Shown: in pieces, positions 1 through 11,000 of the stretch | Layout of the letters: each line of letters starts with the position of its first letter | Numbering within the stretch: position 1 is the first letter of the stretch | Origin: Plakobranchus ocellatus | Lineage: Eukaryota; Mollusca; Gastropoda; Plakobranchidae | Assembly: GCA_019648995.1 (NCBI GenBank) | Contig: BLXT01001042.1 | Span: forward strand, 1,640,556 to 1,661,132 | DNA: 20,577 nucleotides | Direction of reading: 5' to 3' | The notes under the pieces: generated by a model | The model's database searches: none | What the model was told of the DNA's origin: nothing | What the model saw: the letters and a program-made list of their open reading frames with translations, nothing else | Translations under genes and position numbers: made by a program

Positions 1-154
1 TTGTAAATAAAAGCCCAATTTTTATCCTGAATATTTTTAGTTATCTAAATTCTTTTTCATTCTTTGTCTCTTATATTGAAAGCTAGCTGAAAATGTTAAA
101 TATTCTTCTACATGTTTTGTGAAATATTCTCTTTTGACTGACTGACATCTCTAG
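1..154 (+). other. 3' end of an upstream TMEM62 intron
   Basis: AT-rich sequence with a pyrimidine-rich stretch and the acceptor tctctag at 148-154. No coding frame in this stretch joins the following exon. The window therefore starts inside an intron, and the 5' exons of the gene are outside it. Confidence 0.85.
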
Positions 155-320
155 ATGGTTCTCTGCGACTGGTCCTGTTCATGAAAGAAAAAACAAACTT
201 GAAGAAGGCTTTATTCACAGCGTTGATTTTCCCTTTGGATCCTACTCCTTTATAGGAATGGATACTTGCAGCCGGCCTGGACCAAACCGACCATTTAACT
301 TTTTTGGATATATGAGTGAA
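155..320 (+). CDS. TMEM62: TMEM62 exon a: middle of the phosphoesterase domain
   Basis: Fifty-five codons begin at 156, opening W-F-S-A; base 155 is the third base of a codon begun in the upstream exon. The acceptor is tctctag at 148-154 and the donor is gtgagt at 321, leaving phase 0. The encoded stretch includes FPFGSYSFIGMD and RPGPNRPFNFFG, which match the human PFGNYSFICVD and GPKRPYNFFG blocks. These correspond to a core beta strand of the phosphoesterase fold and the loop after it. This exon has no metal ligand that I can name. It is the first exon inside the window and cannot be the first of the gene, because its frame is already open at the acceptor and the family's catalytic N-terminal motifs are not in the window. 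Confidence 0.93.
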
Positions 321-2006
321 GTGAGTGTTTTAAGAGCTTCCTTATTTTATTAGTCTTTTGTGGCTTCATCCTATCTTTTTGTTTCTCTAGAAAACAGTAT
401 GTTCTTGGAAAATTGACTTATATGGAATGTAAGGTTTGAACTTTAGAAGTAGATTCTTTCAATGTTGAAAAAAATGAATAAGTAAATAAATTAGAAATCA
501 GTTCTAAGGCTTTAAACTCTAGAATGTACCAATTTTTAATATGTTGTAAGAGTTAAAAATTGTAAAAAGGAAAGTCATACTTCTCTATGCAGACAAAATA
601 TTTCTTGAAAAAATTGAGAAACTAAAGGATAACTTGCTTTTTCTAAAGGAAGTGTATTGAGGATGTATACACACGTACTGAGGATGTATACACACATATA
701 CATCCTCGACGCGTTGAGGCTGTATATCCACATATACAGCCTCGAGGCATCAGGCTGTATATGTTGTATACAACCTCGACCTATCGAAAGAACCTCGACC
801 TGACAAAAGCATTATTCGTTTGCAACAGCCTCACCCTGTGGCATGTTTTCCTTTCCGATGAATCGATAATGGTATTGGGGTAATTTTGATATTACACCCA
901 TTGAAAACAATATTAAATTCACACCTAATAATGGGCAACTATATCCCCCATATTGCGTGCTAAAGTGTCTGTGATCATAAAATATCACTAATATCGGCTT
1001 TTATGTAGCATACCTAGACTACGGTGATCCAGAGTTTTAAAATACAAATACACATATGTGTAATCTATTAATATTTACAAAACAAAAAAATGAATATTAT
1101 GCATCTTCATGGACATGTATTTTGTACGGGCCACAGAAGGCTATATTAGTTTGATTTCCTTTTTCAGGGTCCTACTTTGAACGAACAAACCATCATTTCA
1201 ACTAGATCTATGATCTAAACCAGAGACTTCAATTGCTCCGTCATGCATTATGAGCTTGCCTTTTTTTTTTTTTTTTGAAAGGTATTTCAGTCCTCATAAA
1301 CGGTGCGGGTTCCATTACCATGCAAATTAAAATACTACCTAATCCCTTATCCTTTTCTTTTTTTATTGCCTTTATTAACGGTGCATAGCAAAGAAGACTC
1401 CTTTCTGCATAAATAGTACAATGTAAATAGGTCTTAAATGTTAGAGATTTACTGCACGGGAAATTGTAGGTGATGAATTTGTTATAAATTGTGTTCTTTC
1501 GCTGACAGAAAAAAAAAACATGCCTATATTTTTATAAACGCCAATTAATAGCAAATTGTTTGCATCTCTACAGACATAAATTCCTTTATTTAAATTCTCT
1601 GCTTGAAATACTGCATTTTAGTGATTTTTTGCTTAGAATTTTAATTAATGTACATTTTACTTTTATACTTAATTTTTATACAAAATTGGCATGGCAGAAA
1701 CATCTTTAAAAGGCAACAATGAAGAACTGTTACTGACAATGAGACCAGAACAAGGGAAAACCATGAAGAATGAATTAAATTTAGAATCGATTCAATTTAT
1801 TCCAGAAACATTCCAGAAATCAAGAGTTATTATTATTTATTCCCAATGTTAAAGTAAATATTCATATTATACAAGCTTTGCTCATTTTCTTGAGAAATAA
1901 TATGTGTTTCACAAGCAGTACCGAAAAACATTGGTGTACAATATGGAGTATAAAACACCAAAAAACAACTCCTTTCAAAAAATAAGTTACAGATTCCATG
2001 TATTGC

Positions 2007-2049
<43 letters not shown>

Positions 2050-5000
2050 TCAAACATAAAAAAGTAAAGTAAGTCCCACGCTTAATTCAAGCATTGGGGA
2101 AACAGGAGTACCTAGGATTCTGATTGTTCTTGGCATACAGCTTTATGAGGTAGTTTGCCATTGCTTTCCTCGCCGCCTTAAAAATATACACCATGTTGAT
2201 AATTATTAAATTAAAGTTGCCAAATTTTGACTTTTACTTTATAGGTTAATAGTCCAAGGGTTTTTATTGAGTATATCAGTATCTGAGAAAATACTTAGTA
2301 ATCATGACAGTTATATTTCTATCCAAAGGATTCTGATAAAAAAAAAGTAGTGCTTGCCACATAGAGCTAGCTGAAGCTGTCTTTTAAAATGCAATTTAAA
2401 GTAATTAAGCCAATCAATGATTATTGAAAAGTTTAATAAGAAATCAACAGACCACTTCTCAGAATAGTGCTTAGAGCGTTCTTTCAGATGATTTTCAAAC
2501 TCAAGAAAATTCTTAAAATCTCATCTGATATGCAGATTAAGTGTACCGTCAGTACCAACATATGTTTTCTCGGTTTCCGGTTTTGCAATAGGTGGAGGAC
2601 ATATACATGCATATACATCCTTGGAATGTCAAGGACGAATACACTTCCTTTCTAAAAGCTCCACTTAAGACTAAGTTTCTACAGACCAAATTGAAAACCA
2701 TCACGACAAATTTTTTTTTTTGTTTTTTTTTTTGAGCCAGAAGCAAAAGAAGCATCTAAAGTACCTTTCAGCTGTCGCATCCACCAGCAACCATACTGTT
2801 TGGTTTGGACATTTTCCAACATCCTTGATTGTTCAAAACTCTCCTACACTAAGAGAGATTATGAGGTAAGAACTCTATAGAGAGCAGAAATGTATTATAC
2901 TTGGTGAAACTTGTTTTTTAAACAGTCTATGCACTTTTCACCATCTGAGTAAGGAAAATTTGAGAGACTTTTTTGAGTTGAGATTTACAGCATTTATTAA
3001 GGGCGTGTCCAAAAAAATATCCATGCAGGATTTGGCTACATACAGATTTGTATTCAACACCCCAATTTGACATCACTTTCTCCTCTTTTGTTTTCTGCAA
3101 GATTTGAAGCATGGTCTAGAGCTCTTGACGTTTGCTGCAGAAAATCTTGATTTAATTACAGCTCTAGATTAGAAGATCTTCATTTAGCTCTAAATTCTGT
3201 TTAGAATATAAGATTTGAAAGAACTAATTTCATTCTCACCACATTTCTCATTACTTTTTCAATAACTTTTTGGCAAAAACAAAGTTAAAAAAGAAATATA
3301 CAAATACCAAAAAAAAAAAATAAAGAAAAAGACTCAGATGATTCTAAATCCATTCATGATTTCCTTTTTGAAAGGTTTCCTTTTGCTCAAACTGGTCATA
3401 AGAAAAACCAAATCTTCTATCACAGTATAACTAAAATTATCTCAGTTGAATATTGAAGTAAAAATTTTTTTTTTATAAATTGCATGCAATATACCAAAAA
3501 TCCTAAATGTATTTCTCCCATTGTGATAATATAACTAATACTCTCTTGGTACATTTCTCTTTTAATCACATTTTTCAAATTTTCTGTTTATACAGGGGAA
3601 GTATCATGTACTTGTGTGGTCACTTACACACTTTGGCAAATTTGGTTCCTCATATGTATGCCAGGCAAAAGACTGGTCAACTTGAACTGGAACTTGGGGA
3701 CTGGAAAGAAAACCGTGTGTATGTTGTCCATATATAGAACTTTTCTTTTCTAATGCTAGTATTTCGTATAAATATTTGCAACTAAGTTTTTTTTTTTCTT
3801 TTTTGCTTCTATTGATTGCTTTTGACTGTATATGTATGACTGTCATTTTTATTTTCTATCTGTCTTGTTATTGAAGATGACTGGTTTTTGCCTGAAAAAT
3901 TAATTTTATATAAGAAAAGATTGTGTGCATGAACATACATATGCTTAACTTATTTTACTTATTTATTTATTTATTTATTATTATTTGTTTTTATTGTCTT
4001 TGAATTTCAGCTTTAGGGTTATTGCTTTTGACAATGACTTGGTATCATTTGTCGATGCAAAATTTGGCAATCAGCCAATTGTACTCATTACAAATCCCAA
4101 AAATAAAGACCATCTGTCACCATCTCTGGAGCCTGTTGAAATGATTGCATCTTCTTCTTACATCAGGTATGTTAATAACTCATACTGACAAGCAATGGAA
4201 AGGTTTATCTCTTGTTATCAAGGTGTGTTCAAGCAATGACAGTTTCATGTCAATAATAATAATGCTTTGTCAGTGCGATAAAATAAAAATAGCAATGCGT
4301 TTTCTATTTTATTGTTCTGATGAAGCTATTAGGCATTGTTTTTTCTATTTTATTGTACTGATGAAGCATTATTTCTATTATGGAGGCAAACAATGTTCAT
4401 GTAAATTTGCTATTGTTTTACTTAGTAATTACCGTTACATATAATTTCTAGTTGGCAACTGCTTTCTTATTTTTTACAAAACATGTCACACGTATTTTCA
4501 CTGCTCTCCCCTCCGGAGTACATGAATGTATATGTTTGTACTTTAGGATGCAATAAAGCAACGTCGATATATTTTGATAACTTTAATGATCAAAATCCAA
4601 CAATCAGACAGACAAACAAATAGACACAGTTCTTCCGTTGCCCAGCGAAGCAAGCCGGTCCTCAGTCACCCAGGCAGCTGTGTAGTGTGTAGTTTTTTAT
4701 CCGTGCACAGTAGGAAGTGTCTAGCAGTCCTAGGTCTACAAATTATAAGCAATGTATAATGGTCCCTACAGTACTTCTTTTTCTACTTTTAAGGTTAGCA
4801 TTATTATATACCTGTTAAAACTTATCCAGTTTAATTCAATGACAAATTAAGACTTTCAATGAAATGCACTCTCTGTCTATCTCTGCTGCATTTGCTTCAG
4901 CAGACATGCCTACCATTCCAGAAATTCCGGATTCGTTCCGGAATTCTACCAGAAAATGACCTGCATTCTGGAAATCCGCATTTTTATCACAAAATCCGGA

Positions 5001-8000
5001 ATTTCGCCGATTTGTGATTAATCATACTCTCAGAAATAATCCTAGTCTAGATGTGTAGCGGCGCATCTCTGCATAAATAACCGAGAATATTAAAGGACTT
5101 AGAGAAAAAAAATAACGGCGTTAACACCGCAACAAACTTTTCAAACCTATTAAATGCATGGCACTCTTTGCTACACCTTTTTTTCACAACACCCAGTGTG
5201 CATCTTGCAGACTGAGGAGGGGTTGGGGTGGTTTGGGGCAAACCTATCGATGCAGTACATCTATAGACGAACATCATTGTGAGGTCTACCATCAGTCCCA
5301 TCACTGACTGTTGCCGTGTTGACGGTCAGTCATTCACACTGTGACGTCACTCACCTGGACTAGGGATTTTTTTCAAGAAACATATCTTTGCGAGGAAAGC
5401 AAATACGAAAATTCTGACAGCAAATTTGAAATCGGCAACCTCGATTTAAGAAAATCGTTGCGGCAGAATTTCAATTTTTATAGAAATAAAGATTTTTGGG
5501 ATAATTTTTCCCGTTTTTAATCTGTCAACTGTACGATTGTAGGTCAATGGTTTGGTCGGACTTAATTATCTAGACTTTAAGACAACTATACGTGCAGTCT
5601 TATATCTAGAGAAGTTATAAAGCGAGCATTGAACTTACGCTCAGTGGGAGCCTGTCTGATTGGTGCCAGGCTCTTGCCATTGCCAGTCCTATGATAATAC
5701 TGTGCATATGAACTATCTATAGAGTTAGATTTTAATATAATACAATCAGGCCTGCGTATCTTGGATAAGTCTACGTCTTTTCCAAATGACCAAAAAGAAA
5801 TTGCCCTCCACAGCAGCTCCGATCCGCAAAAGACAACAGCATTGTATTGTATTCGAAAGGAATGCATCGAGGCAATCCGCATCTTAGGGATAGAAAAGGG
5901 AAATGTTTAATGGAATTTCCTATTTGAGAAAAGTTAATAAAATGTGAATGAACACGCTTATCCATGAAGCTTTCTCTCTTTTATATTTATCTCTCTATCG
6001 CCTTCTCTTTCCCTTTCAGTTAAGAGGTTATTGCGGCTGTTATTGATATAGAATAATAGAGCTTTCACAAATTCATCATCGCCTGAGTAAGTTTTCAGGT
6101 CCTGAAGTCCACTTCTTTTACAATTTAATCATCACATAAGTTCTTGTTCTGAAGTCCTCAACAAGAGAGATGGAGGTGGCTTTATTACCGGCTGTGATGC
6201 AACAGTGTTTGCTTAGCTTTGCACTGATGTGACCTATACATGTAGGGAGTGTCTGGCACGGTCCCGCTGCGTAACTGAGTGGTGGAAGAGAAGGGATGGG
6301 CAAGTGTGTGCTGTAGACCTAGACTTAGCCAGATATCTGACCTGGCTGTGGCTGTTTGTAGTGTGAAGTATCGGTAACAGTATTGGGTTTGCATGGAATA
6401 ATGCGAGAAAAAAAAAGGCAAGGGCAAGGTGTGTAAAAAATAAAATGATTTTATTAATGTGTTGGTCGGACAGTGACTGGGCTTTCCCGGTAGTTTTATT
6501 TCGCTTTAGCGATAGTAAGGCAGCCAACGCTTTCGGTTTACTGCATGTTTAATAAGAAAGAATATGGGGAAAAATGGGAAGCTCTTCAATTTCTTTTTGG
6601 TTTAGCCGTTTTTTCGGTTCAGCCGTTTTTGGTTTAGCTGTGGTTTACTGTAGTATATGTTTGCAGGGAAAATTAGAAATGTATCTTGTTTCGTAATGAT
6701 GATGATTTCCCTGAATTAAAAGTAATTTAGCAATAGACAAATATTTACGATTTTGAAGAGTGGGATAAATGATTTGCCTAACGTGAGTTAATTTCAGCTG
6801 GCCACTTTTGAGAGTGATTGAATTAATATACTTTTATTTTATTCCCACAAGATCAATCTATCCTTTTGCTCAAATTTGATTAATGATTGAAATCAATCAC
6901 TCTACTATTTCAAAACTCAATACTGAACTTGCTTTGAGTATATATTTTTTAGATGTATCACATTTATCGTTTTCTTCTTTTCTCAAGGCATATATTTTGT
7001 ATTAGTGAGTCTTGTGGAGTTTTCTTTATAAACAATACCACAATCAGCTGTGGCTTTGTTACACTGCATTTCAGAGTCAGTGACCTCCGTCTATGACCCA
7101 GCCATGGTAGTGGACCTAACTCAGCCTCCAGCTAAGATATTCCTGGTGCTATGCCATGATGAGATTAGCTTCTTCCAGTACTGATTCATTAGACTTTTTT
7201 CATCCATGATATCCTTATCATTTTCCTGGTACACCAATGTCTACGGCTTCCAGTTTTCTTTCTGCTTCCAACTCTCACATCCACATAGTAGTACTGATCA
7301 GTTGTACATTATGCTCTTATCATCTTTATTTTGCTCTTCATGCCTATTTTTCTGGGGTTTTTTTTTTTTTTTTTTTTGAATATATCTTTAGCCATAGCTA
7401 TTCTTTTTCTAATTTCACTTGTGTATCTATGTCTGATGTTGTTTTCAGGATACTGATCTTTAGCCCAAAGGCAGTCAAACAAGTAATAGTCCACATTGAT
7501 AACAGGTACCTAGGAAATGCTATACCATCTCACCCAGACTCACCGCTGTATGTCCTCAAATGGAATGCCAAAATGTTCTCTGAGGGTGATCATAAGTTGC
7601 TGGTTATTGTCTTGGTGAGAAAAAAATTGATGCATATTTAATTATCTCATATGCTGCTGCATCTCCTCCTTTTCCTCTTCCTTCTCAATCCTTTATCTTC
7701 TTTTTCTCTCTTCTTTCTTCTCCTCTTCCTCCTCCTTCTTTCACCTCCTTTCTTCCTCCTAAAAATCAGATAGTTAACTTCAGTATAAAGTTGAGCTTGC
7801 ACTATTGATTTCTTTTTGGAGCTGAAGATACTTCAGTTTTTTACTTTCATGAGTCTCAACACCTAACCAAATGCTTTTCTCTCATTACTCTGGTATTGTA
7901 GGTAAATAGAGCGTAATAAAACATGCAAGCAGTATACCTCAATTGATATATGTGTATTGTAGTATATGATATTGTGGAGTCAGATCCAACTGATACAGCT

Positions 8001-11000
8001 ACTTTTAGTGAATTCAATTCAGCAGCTTTCATACTTATCTTTCCTTTTTCTATAATTTGGAAAAATTTTCCAGGCAAACTTGAAAGGTCAATAACATTGC
8101 GTTTTCTGTATTAAAAAAAAAAATATTATAATCATTTCATTGCTCAATTGCAGAATGTAATACCTGGAAATTTGGGTGGTTCATTTTAAGTCTCTTCTCC
8201 TTTTTTAAATTAAGACTGCAGACAAAAACACTACATTAGTTACCCAGCACTTCTCAATGGATGGCAAAGAGGGTGACTTCAAGCTGTTACCTCGGCTGAT
8301 CCTCATGCTCAACATTTACACAGTGGTGCGTACCGTTTTGGATAGATATTTTCGTACTGTCATAGCAAATGAGACTTTTTTTATTGCAAATTATTTTGAG
8401 ATCAGTCCCAAGGAATTTGACAACACAAAGAATGGCAGCTTAATTACATATATTCATTTTTTAAATGCTTTTTTGCTAAAGTTTAAGTATTTATTTCTTT
8501 GCACAGTCGTCAACATAGATCTTATGTAGTTGACACTATTGCAAAGCCACATACTGGAAGATAAATATACTGTGGTGACTTTTGATTCACTTGAACTTGG
8601 GTTGATATCTTTAAAAGAAAAACAAAAAAAAAAAAAAACGGGGTCAATTTGACCTGATCAGGCTTTCATATGACAACATGGATCAGTCCCACATGGGTTA
8701 AGGTGAAAAAGGTCAAGAACTATGCTGCTGTGCCAATATTTTGAAACTTGTTCCTGCTTCATAATGTTCCTTGTCTGGTGGCACTACTCATTCTATACTG
8801 TCAGAGGCTCATTTAGAAGATCAGTAGTTTTTTTTAATATATAATCTGTTTTGTTGTTACAATCCCACATTGTGATGCATTCTATCTTTTTGGGACACAT
8901 GGTAGCTTCAAGATGGTTTACAAATATCATACCATAGCTCAAGTTTTGAAGTTAAATTTGATACAAATTTTTTTTTTTCTAAAATACATTTTAGCTGAAA
9001 TATGCTCATGGAATCTTCGATAAAATGCATCTAGCCAAAAATCATTATTTAGAGATAATCAAGCTTACAGATTCGAATACTCCTTTGTAACAAACACATA
9101 TGTTCTAATACTGCCAGACTAAAAAAATATTGCAGGAACGCTAAAGTTAAATATTTGATGCTCTGACAAAATTTCAGTCCATTCATGTAGTCCATTAAAT
9201 TTTAAAGCACAATTAATTTTACACAGCCTGTCCCTCCTGATACTAGTTTCGGCCTGCGGCTAGAAGAAAAACAATCTGTCTTGTCCAGCTCAGGATTGTG
9301 CTCCAAAAAATTCTCTACTTCAACATTCCCTGTCAATTTCCATGTACTCTGTTGTCTTCCTCCAATTTCATCTTGTCATAATTGGATCTAGACATATCTC
9401 ATGAGAAGAAAGAAGATCTAAAACATCTAGAGCATCTAGATTTCCAAATTCATACCTAAAAGGAAGTTATTTTCAAAAAGTTCAGGTTTCTCAATTGCAA
9501 TAACACCAATTACAATAAAATTGGCAAGTTGGCTTTAACAAACATGTGCTATGAAAAAAACTGCCATGATCAGAGAATAATTTGTTAAAGATTTAGGCCA
9601 TTGTCAAAAAAAAAAAAGACTTTTAGAGTATTTTTCAGCAGACATACATAATTGAAACTTTGTAGACAAAAATATTTATCATAAGGGAAAAACAACAGAA
9701 TATTGAATTTAAATTTTTCACCTAGAAATATCAGTTGAAACACTTTAGAGTCGGATACCTCAAAAAGGTCTTGGGTACCATATGTGAGGCAACCAGGGTA
9801 AAACAGGCTCAGGTTGTTGAGGCTACTTTTGCAGAAGATCTGATGTAAAAAATTTATTTATTGAAAAAAATGATAGTAAAAGTATAATATTCAAAGTCAT
9901 GTATAGTTTCTCAAAATTAGGATCTATCCTAAAACACAAAGGATAGATAAACTGATAACTCAATTTGTCCCACAGGTGACATATGCCTGATTTACCTTGG
10001 TTGCCTTATATAGGCCTGCACAGTCAAAATGCATCACATTTATTAATTCTTGCATGTGCTTTTCTAGCCTTTCGTCAGTTTAAATGATTACATATTGGTT
10101 ATCAGCATAGAGTAACAAATTTTGATTTTCCAGCTTGAGGTAAGTTTTTTTTATTCTGTTGCACGTGAAGTCAATTGTCAGTCACAATAATAAGTACCTT
10201 ATTATGGAAATCCTGATATAATTCCACCTGTGTTAATAAATACTTGTGGACACTACACCTGTGCAAGTATTTTGCTATGTGTTTAGCCATGAGGTCTCAA
10301 ATAGCTGGACCCCTCTGGGTGAATCAATCCTTCATGTGCTTTGCTTCATAAGAGCATTTATTCCCTTTTAGAGTTCTTTGATTTTTTGTGGCTGATATTG
10401 TGTCCATTATTTTCTCTGCTCTCATCCAGGACGTGACTTTCTTTCTTCCTCTGCCTCTTTTGCTTTCCATCTTTCCTCTTGTAATTATAAGTTACAAGCC
10501 TATTCCTCCCATAATGTGGCGTAAAAACCTTGCAAAAAATATAAAGATATTAAATTTCCATTTCAACAACCCAGCAAGGAAGGTATCTAAAATTAAAGGC
10601 AAAAATACATCTTAACAATAACTTGTTGAGTATTTGCAGATTAGGAAACAGTCTTTTACCAAATAAGAAAATAGACTGGCAGCTGTTAAAAAATGATTTT
10701 ACTTCAAGTCCAAACTGAGATAATATTCTTGATGTTTAAAGGAAAGCAGTATGGGTACATTCAAAGACTGCCAAAATAGCTCACTGTTTTCCTGAACACT
10801 AAAGAATAAAAGACCTGGCGCTGTATTTTTATTTGTGACTATTTTGCAATCTTTTCCCAGAGGAAAGTTGTAATTTATACTATATGGCAAGAGGAAGAAA
10901 GCAATTCTTAATATCTTTTAAGTTTAATCTTTTTTTTTGTTGTTCTTTTCAGGGAAAGGTCGTATTTGGCGTGCTCGTGTTTCTATATATTATAGTGCTC

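Larger units (their letters stand above)
321..2740 (+). other. TMEM62 intron 1 of the window (2420 bp, phase 0)
   Basis: Bounded by gtgagt and gagccag. It holds the hairpin cluster at 659-801, an AAT microsatellite at 2007-2049, T and A homopolymer runs (for example 1261-1275), and a 53-codon sense-strand ORF at 1691-1852 with a good ATG context but no recognisable homology. The acceptor is preceded by a T tract interrupted by one G (2711-2733). I see no further exon: the protein alignment across the intron has no gap. Confidence 0.9.
4167..7448 (+). other. TMEM62 intron 4 (3282 bp, phase 2), longest in the window
   Basis: Starts gtatgt, ends gttttcag. The ends are AT-rich like the other introns, but about 4900-6650 is less AT-rich, contains several CG dinucleotides and has long minus-strand open frames in all three registers around 6118-6527. 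It includes the CCGGAATT repeats at 4923-5008 and the GGTTTAGCCGTTTTT repeats at 6599-6647. This is consistent with an old inserted element, though no transposase or reverse transcriptase motif is legible. Confidence 0.75.

Noticed and set aside
1833..2057. Minus-strand frames with poly-Ile or poly-Leu
   Set aside because: Direct translation of the AAT microsatellite.
7237..7448. Upstream in-frame extension of exon e starting with ATG and a hydrophobic peptide, as an alternative first exon
   Set aside because: It includes a poly-Phe run from a long T tract, and the gttttcag acceptor with exact homology from 7449 explains the exon; no promoter is visible.
8215..8226. Alternative acceptor ctgcag for exon f
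   Set aside because: In the phase required by exon e it reaches a TAG after five codons, and it loses the conserved spacing to H-F-S.
10388..10615. Hydrophobic open frame in intron 6 with an internal cag acceptor-like site
   Set aside because: Exon f joins exon g in phase with correct spacing to the human protein, so no extra membrane exon is needed; the frame runs on into Lys-rich noise.
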